DNA of 64,000 nucleotides. It comes from Macrothele yani (taxonomy: Eukaryota; Arthropoda; Arachnida; Araneae; Macrothelidae). Shown in pieces: positions 44,941-55,602 of this stretch. The notes under the pieces are model-generated. The model had not been told where the DNA came from, did not search any database, and saw nothing but the letters and a program-made list of their open reading frames with translations. The stretch is from positions 161,912,709 to 161,976,708 of the forward strand of contig CM076997.1 of the NCBI GenBank assembly GCA_039090855.1, in the 5' to 3' direction. How positions within the stretch are numbered: position 1 is the stretch's first letter; each line of letters opens with the position of its first letter. The position numbers were made by a program, and so were the translations under genes.

Positions 44941-45141
44941 TCTCCCCGGTGGCGCAGAGGTCTAAGCGCTGGCTTTTGATCATTCGTCCGAGATGAGTCC
45001 GGGTTCGAATCCCGGTGAAACATGGATGCTGTGTTTGTCTTACGGCACTGGCTCTCTCCCTTCCCTGGAACCCGTGGCCCTAAATTAGGGACGGGCCACT
45101 GCTGCTCACGGTGTTCCTTAAACCTCCAACCAAAAAAAAAA
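44941..45141 (+). mobile_element. tRNA-SINE type 1
   Basis: A box TGGCGCAGAGGTCTAAGC, B box GGGTTCGAATCCCGG, body TTACGGCACTGGCTCTCTCC, end CTTAAACCTCCAACC plus A tail. A ~15-bp deletion removes the TATAGCCCATTGAG part. Confidence 0.9.
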
Positions 45142-45294
45142 TGAATGGTGAATACCGAATGAAACACATACAGAACGGGTTAGAAGTCTTTAAACCTCAG
45201 CAATCAAAGACATCATGAACCCAAGCTCTTTTTCGCCCTGACAGCTGCGAAGAGAATTTCACCAGATCACGTGCTGCTATTCAAGCGTTTAGTA

Positions 45295-46840
45295 CAGTGA
45301 TGTGCAAAAATTAAGGACGAAGAGGAGAAATTAGCATAACAGCGGAACGAGCAGGTGGAACGGACCAAATGACCACTCAGGAAATAGCCTAGGGTCCGGT
45401 ACGGTAGGGCATGCGCATACATGCAGCATGACGTAGGAGGGGGGAGTGTCGGAAGAGTATAAAGCACACGGGCGGTGTACGCTCAGCAATTCGGTGAAAG
45501 CTATTGCACGGTGTACATCGGTTTGAACGACGTCGAGTTGATGCCACGGTGTGATATGGCCAACAGACAATCTACTAGACGACATCTGGATGACTTTACC
45601 CGAGGTCGCGTCATTGGGACGTTGGAAGAAATTCGAAGTGTGACTAGTGTGGCCGAGGACTTCGGGATCGCTAGCAGCATCGTTTCACGAGCTTAAAGAG
45701 CATTTCAAACGACAGAAACAGCCAGCTGCCCGAGAGTTTAGCAGACGTCGTCCACGAGCAACCACGGCGGCGGACGACCGGTATATTGTCCTACAGGCAA
45801 GAAGAGACAGACGGCAGACAGCAAGAGACATCGCAATGTACATGCAACAGACAACTGAACGTCCGTTATCGCGTTTTACCGTGGCCAGGAGGCTGCACAA
45901 AGGTGGTCTATTTGCAGGGCGACCAGAACGGTGTGTGCCATTAAGGCCTGCTCATCGGAGACGGCAATTTCTGTGGAGGCAGGAGCACAAGAACTGGAGA
46001 CATCAGAAATGGGGTTGAGTTCTCTTTACGGATGAGAGCCGATTTAGTCTCACGAGCGATTCTGAAGATATACACATCTCGAGAGAGCAGGGAACACGCA
46101 ATCTCACCTCCAACATTATCGAAAGGGACCGGTTTGGAGGTGGCGAAGTTCTCGTTTGGAGTGTTATCATGCTTGGTAGCCGTACTGACATCCAAATCTT
46201 CCAAGGAGGTTCAGTCATCGGTGCCGGCTATTGTACCGAGGTTCTCCTGCCTCACGTGCGTCTGTTTAGAGTTGCTGTGGGTCCTGAGTTCTTCTTCATA
46301 GACGACAATGCTACACCTCATCGTACAATGGCTGTCGCAGAGCTGTTGGAGAGTGAAGATATTCAACGCATGGATTGGACACGTGTGGGATCTTCTCGAA
46401 CACGTGTGGGACCTTCTCGGGAAACGCTTGGCAGCACGTCACCAGCCGCCAGCAACGATTCCGCCGTTGCGAATGGCGCTACAAGAGAAATGGGCCGCGA
46501 TGCCTCAACAGCTCCTTGACAACCTCGTCCTCAGCATGGACAGACGTTGTAAATCCTGCAACGCAGTCAGGGGTGATCACATTATCTACTAAAGACTGGA
46601 TTTTTCTTTCCAGCCGCCTGTCACATGGACGTTTCTGTATTCTGTCCAGTTGTGCTCGAAGCTACCTTTTCAATAAAGTGCCTTTGTATCCTTTGGATTC
46701 CTTGTTTGGACGGTTTTGCTCACTTGTCCCATATTCTTACATCTTGGGGATCTTATGGTATGATTTGAGTCGATGTGGAGCACTTCTGCACGACGTTACA
46801 TTCGAAAAACCGTCTCGTCATTCATTTTTGCACGCCAGTG
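45295..46840 (+). pseudogene. Tc1-like transposon TcA, copy 2 (dead)
   Basis: 1546 bp. Left end CAGTGATGTGCAAAAATTAA, right end reversed CACTGGCGTGCAAAAATGAA; TA at 45293-45294 and 46841-46842. Coding from ~45556 (QSTRRHLDDFTRGRVIGTL), SVTSVAEDFGIASSIVSRA, RRQTARDIAMYMQQTTER, LHKGGLFAGRPERC, FLWRQEHKNWRH, TDESRFSLT (first Asp), PEFFFIDDNATPHRTMAVAE (second Asp), LARHQPPATIPPLRMALQ, DNLVLSMDRRCKSC. It lacks the 14-bp deletion of copy 1, but PARCPDLNPIE is replaced by a 20-bp tandem duplication of ACGTGTGGGATCTTCTCG-type sequence at 46379-46420, so the catalytic Glu segment is destroyed. Frameshift near 45690. Confidence 0.92.
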
Positions 46841-46842
46841 TA

Positions 46843-47204
46843 TATGCTGAGATAGTGAGACTCTAACAATTACGACTAAAGGTCTCTTAAATCTTGCTGT
46901 TTCATGTGGATGCGAAAAATATAAGGTCCGAAGGATAATCTGAAAATCGAGAAACATAGGTAACAACAGTAACGTTCGTTCTGCTAACCCCGCGCCAAGA
47001 TTCTTCGGATTCGTCTCGTATATACGAATATTCTCATTCTGGATCAGAAGAGCGAAACCTAAAAATATTTAATTATGATCTGGGGATAAAATCAAGTTTC
47101 CGCATCTCCGATATAATCTTACGCCATGATCTCCAACTTTTCACGTCTGAGCGTGGTGGAAAGTAAGCAACTCCATCCCCATATCATAGCCTGATAGATC
47201 CAAA
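46843..47204. other. Intronic DNA, nothing recognised
   Basis: No coding similarity seen until the GIY-YIG-like scrap at 47205. Confidence 0.4.
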
Positions 47205-47330
47205 AAGTTCTACATAGGAATGAAAATAGGCCATTTGCTACAAGGCTTGATGAACATAAAAGAGATGTTAAGAATGGCAAAGTCGCTACTGCATTATCAA
47301 GGGAAGCATCAATTAGTTGAGCAAACACGC
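47205..47330 (+). pseudogene. Penelope-like retroelement scrap (GIY-YIG region)
   Basis: Reads YIGNENRPFATRLDEHKRDV then KNGKVATALSREASIS and a stop. YIG...RPF..R..EH..D(V/I) is the signature of the GIY-YIG endonuclease found at the C-terminus of Penelope-like elements (and some other mobile genes). Only ~40 codons survive, with no reverse transcriptase next to them. Confidence 0.55.
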
Positions 47331-47599
47331 CCTACTGCAACATCAAAATTATTGCCCCATACACCACCGTAAAATGAACCATACTAATGGAGACCACAAA
47401 ACTTCTTTCTCGCAGTGGGCCGTGCTACAATTTTGTCTGTTATGACAATATAGTTGTTTGGTGCTTAGCTATGTTAGACGAAAACACAAAACAACTACAT
47501 GGACAGTTGATATGGGTATCCTTCGTGCAGAGTGGAACACGCCCAGATCAGATCAGATCGTATATAGAGGATTTTAGGAAGGGAGTGTGTGACCCTAGG

Positions 47600-47872
47600 T
47601 CTTAAACAACCCTTAGAAATAGGAAGCTAGGAGAATTTGTCTAGAGTTCCCGATAGGAAAGGGACACCGAAGCGAGGTAGAAAGGGGGAGGAAGACGCCG
47701 TTATATATTACTGGGGGCCAGTACCCGGGGTCAGACTGCTTAACGTTCCCATCCGACGCACGGCGGATATTTAGTGGTTCGAGCGTTCGTACCTACCTGG
47801 TATCGAACCCGAGGTCTTCTCCGTGGCAGTAACGAACGCTGACCACCAGGTCACCCGCGGCCCTGTAGCACA
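47600..47872 (-). mobile_element. tRNA-derived SINE, type 2
   Basis: Minus strand: head GGGCCGCGGGTGACC, A box TGGTGGTCAGCGTTCG, then GGGTTCGATACC B box. The body runs downstream to ~47600 through GAACGTTAAGCAGTCTGACC and CCCGGGTACTGGCCCCC. The head differs from the type 1 SINEs. Only one copy in the window, so its 3' limit is uncertain. Confidence 0.6.
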
Positions 47873-47879
47873 CCCAAAC

Positions 47880-48737
47880 CGGACGCAGGAGATAAATAGA
47901 CGGACAGTCGGGCTTCCCAACAGTGTATCGCAATCCACAAACAAAGGTAAGCGTATTGATCTGAGCGACTTTGATCTTGGACGCATTGTCAGCGAAACAC
48001 AGATCGGTCATTCTATTGCCCAAATAGTACGAACCCTAGTGTATCCGAGGGCAATCGGGTCAAGGTTGTACTTCGAGTGTACCACCAACGGACGAACCAA
48101 CACCAACAGAGCAAACAGTGGCTGATCACACGCCATGAGTGAAGGGGGCCGACGTATACTGTCAAGGCTCGTGCAGACTGACCGCTTGGCAACGGGGGCA
48201 GAAATCAAATCCAGGTTAAATGTCGGAATTCTAAGCAGCGTCGTTGAGAGGACAGTACGGCACACATTTAATACCCTGGGCTACAGGAGCCGAATCCCTA
48301 CTTGTATGCCAATGTTGACGGCCTGTTATGGAAAATTCCGCCTCTCCTTATACCAGGAACATCAAAATTGGACCTCTGCAGAGTGGCGCCACGTCGTATG
48401 GTCTATTGAATCACGTTTTCAGCTGTAACGAGCTGACGGGAGGGTGAGGGTGGGGCGTCTAAAGCATTAGGTCATGCCCCCGTCCTACCAGGTCGGCTCT
48501 GTTCAAGGCAATGGTGGTTCTGTGTAGTTTGTGGAGCCTTCTATACATTAATCGCTTATTCTGTCTGAAGAGTCTCTTAAGCACTGCGCGCTACAAATAT
48601 GCTCCGTTTTATCACCTACACGCTGTTTCAGCGGGAATATGCGGTACCCCACCGGGCCGGAACCATCAAGTCATAGCTCGAAGAACACTCGTCTTAATTT
48701 GAAATCATCCAGTGGACTCCACGGTTTATTGTGTGAT
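47880..48737 (+). pseudogene. Tc1-like transposase relic, split by the LINE
   Basis: KRIDLSDFDLGRIVSETQIG and HSIAQIVRTLVYPRAIGSRL (first HTH), RRILSRLVQTDRLATGAEI, VERTVRHTFNTLGYRSRIP, QEHQNWTSAEWRHVVW, ESRFQL (first-Asp region), RADGRVRVGR, and after further decay NAVPHRAGTIKS and EEHSS.FEIIQWTPR-like text at ~48640-48730. The sequence then breaks at the LINE target site; flanking DNA resumes at 51944. Stops and shifts throughout. Confidence 0.78.
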
Positions 48738-48748
48738 ATAGCAGCTGA

Positions 48749-51700
48749 GGGATGTAAGGTCAGGTGATGCGTAACATCACAGCCTCTCCTTGACAAATGT
48801 CAACCCCGCCTTCTCGTGGTGCATCCTGTTCCCACTAAAGGGGCTCTGACGACCGCCAGTAGCGGTATAACTATACCATCGGGATCAGAGGAAATGCTAT
48901 CCCACACTCACCAACCCGCTTGGCCAGCGTGGTGAGTTATGGCCAAACACCTCCAAAATGACTTTACAACTTAAATCTTGGCCCTCAGTCTCCGGCAGCT
49001 GGAATGTACCTGGCCAAGGCAGCGGCCAGTGCGACATGAAGGCAGAGGGTGCTAAGAATCCCCGGAGGACCGGACTAGGCTGCCATTTGATGCTGACCTT
49101 GGCAACCTATAACGGACGCTCCCTATCTTCTGATTCAAGGCTTCTTGAATTGGAAGAGGAACTACAAAGGATCAAGTGGGACATCGTCGGGCTAAGTGAG
49201 GTAAGGAGAAAAGGAGAAGATCTCATTGAACTGAAAAGTGGACATCTCTTCTATTATCGTGGGACAGATACTGGCAGAACTAGTGGTGTTGGATTTATAA
49301 TAAACAAGAAACTGAAGGATAAAGTGGTAGAAGTTGAAAGTTCCTCTGACAGAGCTGCACGACTCGTTATCCAACTATCGAGAAGATACCAGGCTCAGAT
49401 TATTCAAACTTATGCACCCACCACAAGTCATCCTGAAGAAGAAATTGAAGAATTTTATGAGGAAATTCGTCATCTAAATAATAAAGGTAAGCAGCACTTG
49501 AAGATAATTATGGGAGATTTCAATGCAAAAATAGGGCAACGGCAACAGAATGAAACTTCAGTAGGTAAATTCGGTCACGGCAACAGAAACCAGCGTGGAA
49601 ATACTCTCGTTGAGTTTGCAGAGGCAGAAGGATTTTTCATCTTGAATTCCTTTTTCAAGAAAAAGCCACACAGGAAATGGACATGGAGACATCCAATTGG
49701 GACGATAAGTGAAATTGATTTTATTATGTGTAACAAAAAATTCGTCATAGAAGACTGCAGTGTGCTGAACAAGTTCAACACAGGTAGTGACCATAGATTG
49801 GTGAGATGTAAGATGCACCTCAACACTAAACTTGAACGTGGCAAGCTCATAAGACAAACAAAATCTATTGACATAGCCAACGTTAAAAAACACCATAATA
49901 CTTTCAAGTTGGAACTGAAGAACAGATTCTCTGCTTTAGAAGGCCTAACATCGGAAGAAGTGGATATTTCTGAAGTTAACAGAAAAGTAACCAAAGCTCT
50001 TATGGAAACAGCAACAAAATTAGCTGGGTCTAAGAACAAGTTGCATGTAAATAAATTATCGGGAAAAACGAAAATGTTGATGCAAAAAAGGAGAGAGATG
50101 AGGACAACTAAAGAAGATGTGACTTCCAAAGTGGAATATATAGAGCTATGCAAGACAACACGAAAAAGTATCACTGAAGACGTAAGGAAATTCAACTGTG
50201 AGCTAGTGAGGAAAGCAATTGAAAACAACCAAAGCCTTAAGATAGCAAAGGGACATCTCAGTAAGGGAAGAAAACAGATTATGGCTCTGAGAAAAGAAGA
50301 TGGTTCTATAACAAGAAATAGAGGTGAAATTTTGACAAGAGTGAAAGATTTCTACTCCAAATTATATGAAAGGGATGATACATGTACTCCAGACATCATG
50401 AAAGGTACCAGAGTTCTTCCAGTCCTCCCAGCAGAAGTTGCTCATGCAATCAAGAACATGAAGCGAGGGAAAGCTCCAGGAGAAGATGGAATTACTATAG
50501 ACATCATACAAGAAGCAAGTGGAGAAATTGAAACAGTACTCGCCCAAATTTTCACTCGATGCCTTAATGAAGGGAAGATTCCTGAGGATTGGAACAATGC
50601 TACAATGATCCTGCTACATAAAAAAGGTGACATTGAGGATCTCAGGAACTACAGACCTATCAGCCTCCTATCAGTGGTTTATAAAATCTTCACTAAAGTT
50701 CTTTCACACCGCTTGAAGGTAACACTGGACATGGCTCAACCGAGAGAACAAGCTGGATTCAGGAGTGGCTACAGCACAATAGATCATATCCACGTACTGA
50801 GAGAACTGATTGAAAGAGCGAGGGAATATGAACTTCCATTGTGCATGGCTTTTATCGATTATGAAAAAGCCTTTGATTCGGTGAAACCATCAGCAGTTAC
50901 CACGGCTCTGAAATCCTGCGGTATTGAAGATGCATACATTAATATTATTAATAACATCTATGAAAATGCAAGTGCAAAGATTCGGCTGTTTGAAAATACA
51001 ACACACATAAAAATTGGAAAGGGAGTGAGACAAGGTGACACCATATCTCCGAAGCTCTTTAATGCCACATTGGAAAATGTCTTTCAATCACTGAACTGGG
51101 AAAACAAAGGGATAAAGATTAATGGAGATTATCTAACCCACCTTCGTTTTGCTGATGACATAGTCATTTTTGCAACTACCCCATCAGAGCTGCAGAGTAT
51201 GATCCAGGAACTTGCTGACAAGAGTAAAGAAGTGGGATTAAAAATGAACTTTCAGAAGACAAAAGTGATGTTCAATGCTTTTACAAGAAATGAAGATTTA
51301 TCGATTGATGGAGAAAAACTGGAGATAACAGATACGTATGTTTATCTTGGACAGCAGATATCAAGTGAGGGTCACATTGATGAAGAAATTAATCGGCGTA
51401 CAAAACTTGCCTGGAGAGCTTTTGGAAGAAACAGCATAATTTTCAAGAGCAATATGCCATTATGTCTTAAAAGAAAAGTGTTTGATCAATGCATCCTTCC
51501 AGTGCTTACGTATGGTGCAGAGACGTGGACCTTAACTAAAAGAGACATACAAAAGCTGCAGACAACTCAAAGAAGCATGGAGAGGTGCATGCTTGGTATA
51601 ACCAGGAGAGATAAGAAGAGGAACTCGTGGATCCGAAAAATGACGAGAGTGGAAGACATCATGATCAGAGTTAAATCCCTGAAATGGCAATGGGCTGGAC

Positions 51701-51932
51701 ATACTGCCAGAAGGACAGACCATAGATGGACAGCCGAAATTTTAGATTGGACTCCAAGGGACAGGAAAAGACCCAGAAAAAGACCACATGGGAGATGGGT
51801 GGATGAAATTCGTAAATATGCGGGAGTGACATGGAGGAGACTGGCACAAGACAGACCGTTGTGGAGGAAACTTGGGGAGACCTTCGTCCAGCAGTGGATT
51901 GATAATGGTTGACAATGATGATGATGATGATG
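48749..51932 (+). mobile_element. Full-length RTE-type LINE with target-site duplication
   Basis: About 3.18 kb, flanked by the exact 11-bp direct repeat ATAGCAGCTGA (48738-48748 and 51933-51943). It has a ~209-bp 5' leader, one long ORF, and almost no 3' UTR: the stop is followed by a (GAT)n microsatellite, a usual RTE-clade 3' end. It is on the same strand as the host gene and inserted in a Tc1 relic. The intact ORF and exact duplication suggest a recent insertion. Confidence 0.92.
48958..51912 (+). CDS. RTE LINE ORF: endonuclease-reverse transcriptase
   Basis: 984 codons, no internal stop. An apurinic-type endonuclease spans about residues 45-290: N52 (ATYNGRSL), E81 (LSEVRRKG), YAPTTSHPEEE, D187/N189 (MGDFNAKIG), D254 (SEIDFIMC), S277-D278-H279. 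The reverse transcriptase spans about 485-780: GKAPGEDGI, NYRPISLLSVVYKIFTK, EQAGFRSGYST, MAFIDYEKAFDSV, GVRQGDTISPKLFN and the catalytic box R-FADD-IV (731-734). The C-terminal domain has TYGAETWTLTKRD, WQWAGHTARR and GRWVDEIRKYAG. It would nick the target and prime cDNA synthesis from the nick. All catalytic residues I can name are present. The first ATG (AAAATG) is used; M27 and M45 are alternatives, M45 lying just before the endonuclease. Confidence 0.93.
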   Translation: MTLQLKSWPSVSGSWNVPGQGSGQCDMKAEGAKNPRRTGLGCHLMLTLATYNGRSLSSDSRLLELEEELQRIKWDIVGLSEVRRKGEDLIELKSGHLFYYRGTDTGRTSGVGFIINKKLKDKVVEVESSSDRAARLVIQLSRRYQAQIIQTYAPTTSHPEEEIEEFYEEIRHLNNKGKQHLKIIMGDFNAKIGQRQQNETSVGKFGHGNRNQRGNTLVEFAEAEGFFILNSFFKKKPHRKWTWRHPIGTISEIDFIMCNKKFVIEDCSVLNKFNTGSDHRLVRCKMHLNTKLERGKLIRQTKSIDIANVKKHHNTFKLELKNRFSALEGLTSEEVDISEVNRKVTKALMETATKLAGSKNKLHVNKLSGKTKMLMQKRREMRTTKEDVTSKVEYIELCKTTRKSITEDVRKFNCELVRKAIENNQSLKIAKGHLSKGRKQIMALRKEDGSITRNRGEILTRVKDFYSKLYERDDTCTPDIMKGTRVLPVLPAEVAHAIKNMKRGKAPGEDGITIDIIQEASGEIETVLAQIFTRCLNEGKIPEDWNNATMILLHKKGDIEDLRNYRPISLLSVVYKIFTKVLSHRLKVTLDMAQPREQAGFRSGYSTIDHIHVLRELIERAREYELPLCMAFIDYEKAFDSVKPSAVTTALKSCGIEDAYINIINNIYENASAKIRLFENTTHIKIGKGVRQGDTISPKLFNATLENVFQSLNWENKGIKINGDYLTHLRFADDIVIFATTPSELQSMIQELADKSKEVGLKMNFQKTKVMFNAFTRNEDLSIDGEKLEITDTYVYLGQQISSEGHIDEEINRRTKLAWRAFGRNSIIFKSNMPLCLKRKVFDQCILPVLTYGAETWTLTKRDIQKLQTTQRSMERCMLGITRRDKKRNSWIRKMTRVEDIMIRVKSLKWQWAGHTARRTDHRWTAEILDWTPRDRKRPRKRPHGRWVDEIRKYAGVTWRRLAQDRPLWRKLGETFVQQWIDNG

Positions 51933-52059
51933 ATAGCAGCTGAAATGGAAGTCGGCCGGAAATGACAACAGTAGATGGAGGAAGGTAACATGTGTCACCG
52001 TAGAGGGACTGGTGCACTTAGGCGGATATCCAAAGTCTTCCACATCCGTATTCAATGTC

Positions 52060-52830
52060 AAACCGTAGCAATCCCACAATCCAAAGCAACGAGGTGTACA
52101 GCTTACGGACATCCCCGTATCGACACGAACTGTGACTCACAGTTTGGCTGAGGCAGAATTGCGGCTTCGCCAGCCATTGCAATTACTGCCACTCACCACA
52201 TGATTTCGTCATGCAAAATTGCAGTTGCGTCGTAGAGGTATTCGTTCCAGGAAGAATGAAACATGTTATCTCTAGTGGTGTGTCTCACTTCTGTCTCTCC
52301 TCGGACGATCACCAATTGAGAGTGTGGAGACCACGTGATAAACTCATCTTGCCGCTATGCGTGAGGGTCATGTGACTTTAAAGCCTGGTATCTTGGTTTG
52401 GTGCGCTATCAATTTCAACACCGTTCACCACTCTTATGCATAGTGAGAATAAATACAACACCGGTGATTCGTCGATGAGGTCGTGCAACCGCTTTGTTTC
52501 CGTATCTCCGTGGTGTACCTGATACTCAGTTTCAACAAGGTAATGCTCGCCCGCACATTGCTAACATCACCAGTAATTGTCCAACAATGCATCCTTGTGC
52601 TTCTCTGGCAAGCGTGATCTCCAGACATCTCTCAAATTAAGAACATGTGGGGCGTCATTAGCATATGGCTTACCTACCAAAGAACTGTGAACACAGATGA
52701 ACAAAGCTTGGCCAGCTGTATCACAAGACAACATCCGGGGGAATTTTTCACTCTATACCACATCATGTTTCCGAATACATGGCTAAGCATGGTAGATGTA
52801 CGATTTACTGGCTCAGGACACATTATACAG
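52060..52830 (+). pseudogene. Tc1-like transposase relic
   Basis: PVSTRTVTHSLAEAELRLRQ and PLQLLPLT mark the end of the second HTH. Decayed middle; FQQGNARPHIANIT (second catalytic Asp replaced by Gly); then NMWGVISIWLTYQRT, the WD...-type segment after the lost Glu motif; LAKLCS/TRQHPG-type C-terminus ending near 52830. Heavily mutated. Confidence 0.7.
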
Positions 52831-52871
52831 TCTCTTTGCCTATCACATTCATGTGTTCTCTCAGAAATTAA

Positions 52872-53120
52872 CCCTTTAACGACCATGATCCCAAAATCTT
52901 GTATCCCTTTAAATATCATAACGCCCGAAACTGTCTGTTGTTTCGCTTCTTTGTTTAATAAAAACAATAGCTACCGGGGTGACTCCTGCTGATCCTTCAT
53001 AAGTCGTTCAGATTTGAAAACAAACAGGTAAAGGTAAGAAATCTGACTTACTCTAGGTGTTTCGGGCGGTTATGGCCGTTCGTATGTACGGGCGTCTTGG
53101 GCGTTATGGTCGTTAAAGGG
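52872..53120. mobile_element. piggyBac-type MITE, 249 bp, TTAA target
   Basis: Inverted ends CCCTTTAACGACCAT on both sides, flanked by TTAA at 52868-52871 and 53121-53124, the specific target of piggyBac transposases. A second inverted pair (ACGCCCGAAAC and TTTCGGGCGG) lies inside. No coding capacity, so it would need a transposase in trans. Confidence 0.9.
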
Positions 53121-53124
53121 TTAA

Positions 53125-55268
53125 ATCACTTAATTTCGATCGACTTGTGCAAGTGTTCGTTAAGTTCCGCCGCATTTCTTCGATTCATTCATGGTCTCGC
53201 ATTTTCCATCTTGAGCTGTGTAATATAGTTTTGATTATGCAGTTAAATATTTAAAATATCCGCGTGCTATTTCCGAACTAAATTTCTGTCAATTCAGGGA
53301 TGCTTTTGAGAATTGCTCTAAGCATTTACAGACATCTATTTCACAGAATTTCTCCTCAGTTTCTTTTCACTTTTCGACTGGTTTACGAAGTATTTGAATA
53401 GTTACTGCATCTATTTAATGGTATAGAAGTTTTAATACATAACTTTGCCTTACGCAGCGCGTAATGTTAATCTTGCATTTGGAGCAACTTGGTCTTTGAC
53501 TTTAACTTCAAGATTGATGAATATTCATTTGGATAAATCAACATGTATCTTGCCGGTACACTTCTAATTTGCTTTCAAGATGCGCATTTTTGATGATAAG
53601 TTTTTATTTCCTTGCATGAGATACACTATGCGCGTCGTAATGCACGAGAAATAAGAGGCGGCACCAATTTATTCGGTCGGTAAGAAAGTGGATCATTTCT
53701 TTTACCTTAGAATGAAATTAGCTTGAAATGATTTGCTTTATTACATCCATTTCATTACAACTTTGTTTCATTCAGCTGCATAATGCGATTTATGCAAAAC
53801 AAATCCATTTAAAATCCATTCAGGAATTCTCGTAAGAATCCATGAAGTCGCAGGGATTGCTCGAGAAAAAAAAAGGTTAATCACATCTGCAGTACAATTT
53901 CGAATTTGCATTTAAATCAAATTATCGAAAGTTCCTTCGAATTTTTTCGTGTCTTTCAAGCATGCCAATGAAAAGAATCAACCGCAATTGTTCAAATCAA
54001 TATTAAAAACATAAGCCGCATTTCCAAAGTATTAGAAAAATGTATTATGTATGGGGCCGCAACAAAGGGGAAAACTTTCTCCTAGTCACATTGTATTTTC
54101 CGCCGGATTATGCAATTCTTTCTTTCAGAAAAGATTTACTGGGTGAGAACGTAATTCTCTTTGTTCGAATATCACGAAGAGGTATTACAGATAACTTTCT
54201 ACAAAAAATCCTAATACGACTTTGGAACTTAAATGCCTGCTTCTAATGTAATTTTAATATTATTTCCAATGATATTATTCAGGATCCTACAACTAAAATA
54301 TTTCCAGCTAACCACTGATCTTAGTATGAACCATTTTATGATTCGTTTCTCCAACAGAAAGTGCTAATAAAAGAAATACTCCAGATAATAAAAAGAGCAA
54401 AAATAGCGAAAAATAAAGAGCAAGTCAAAGTGAGTGACGTTTTGAAAATTTTTGAAGGCTACAGCGTGTAATAGTTCACTGCAGCAGGTTTACAATAAAT
54501 CTATCTTTAGATCAGTCATTTATTACTGCCATCGAATTGTATTTGTTTCTCGATACACAAATTTTTTTGTATATCGTCAAACACGAGATTTAAGAGTCCT
54601 GTTTATTTTACTAAATCGTCAGTAATGTAAGAATAAATAAAGTAGTGTTTAAAATATTTTGAAAATGTATTCTCTCCCCAATTTGGAGTAAAAATCCAAA
54701 ACAATTGCGTTTTTTAATAGCACAAATTTCTTCTGTGTTATTTCCCACCGATTTTGTGGAGGCACCAATGAAAAATATAAGATTTCCAAATTCATAAATA
54801 AAAACCACTATCGAAACAAATTGTTTTATTGTGCAGAAGAAAAATCAATAGCATTTACCGAAAGGAACCCAGATAATAAGACAGTACAAGCAGGTTTCGC
54901 CTTTTAAAATTAGGTGGAGAAATACATATATCCTTCTCTTATTTGTTGTAGAGAAAAACCTTTGATAATTCAATATGTTAAAATATTAAAGATAATTAAC
55001 TGAATGAAAGTAAAAAAAACGTAAGCGTCTAATTTTAATTAATTTACAAGAATTATGTGAGCTACTGTAATACTGGAATTGAGTAAACGTTATTATCAAT
55101 AAATATCATCTCTGAAAAAATACATTGCAAAACCGCGTGGTTCTTGCTGCGATTTGATACGCTATGATGTTTAGTAAAAACAGCTCTTTTTCATTTTTTG
55201 TGTTAATATTGTGCAAATGTTATAGTAATGGACTTGAGGTTTCACTTATCTCCGTTGCTTTTCTTTAG
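53125..55268. other. Intron before the Ig9 exon
   Basis: AT-rich, no element recognised. Ends in a T-rich tract and CTTTAG acceptor at 55263-55268. Confidence 0.45.
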
Positions 55269-55416
55269 TTCCTGCTCACTTCAAACAGAAATTCGTGGCT
55301 GAAACTGTTCGTCAAGGTGAATCAGTTACTTTGAGATGTGAAGCTTTTGGAGAGAAACCAATGACATATATGTGGTTGAAAGACAGACAACCATTTGGAG
55401 ATAGAAATCATCCAAG
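55269..55416 (+). CDS. Dscam: Dscam exon: Ig9, N-terminal part
   Basis: A 148-bp exon reading (V)PAHFKQKFVAETVRQGESV, TLRCEAFGEKPMTYMWLKD and RQPFGDRNHP(R). It shows the first Ig Cys, the GEKP turn and the core Trp typical of Dscam Ig9 (C.A.GEKP...W). The acceptor is CTTTAG|TT; the entry phase (G|TT, Val) fits the Ig8 exon. It ends AG|GTAATC in phase 2, so the rest of Ig9 (second Cys) must be on a later exon. None is visible up to 64000, meaning the next intron is at least 8.5 kb. Confidence 0.9.
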
Positions 55417-55602
55417 GTAATCATTCGTTGCTTTATTTTCTGGGCTTGTGTGTGCACAAGAGTGTTCTGAAAGCACGTGTTGGTGATCATTCCTTCCCTT
55501 AAGAACAGATCTGATATCAGTATACTCACATACGTTCAAATAATTATTGGTTTTATCATATCTGTTCCCATTTCCCTTTAACTCTTCCATAGGTTTTATA
55601 CC

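Noticed and set aside
48749..48957. HDV-like self-cleaving ribozyme at the LINE 5' end
   Set aside because: Some RTE elements have one. I could pair GGATG with GCATCC as a possible P1, but no convincing double-pseudoknot followed, so no claim is made.
51567..52112. 181-codon minus-strand frame over the LINE 3' end
   Set aside because: It is the shadow of the LINE ORF on the other strand. A similar shadow appears at 15-428 because that region is a LINE relic.
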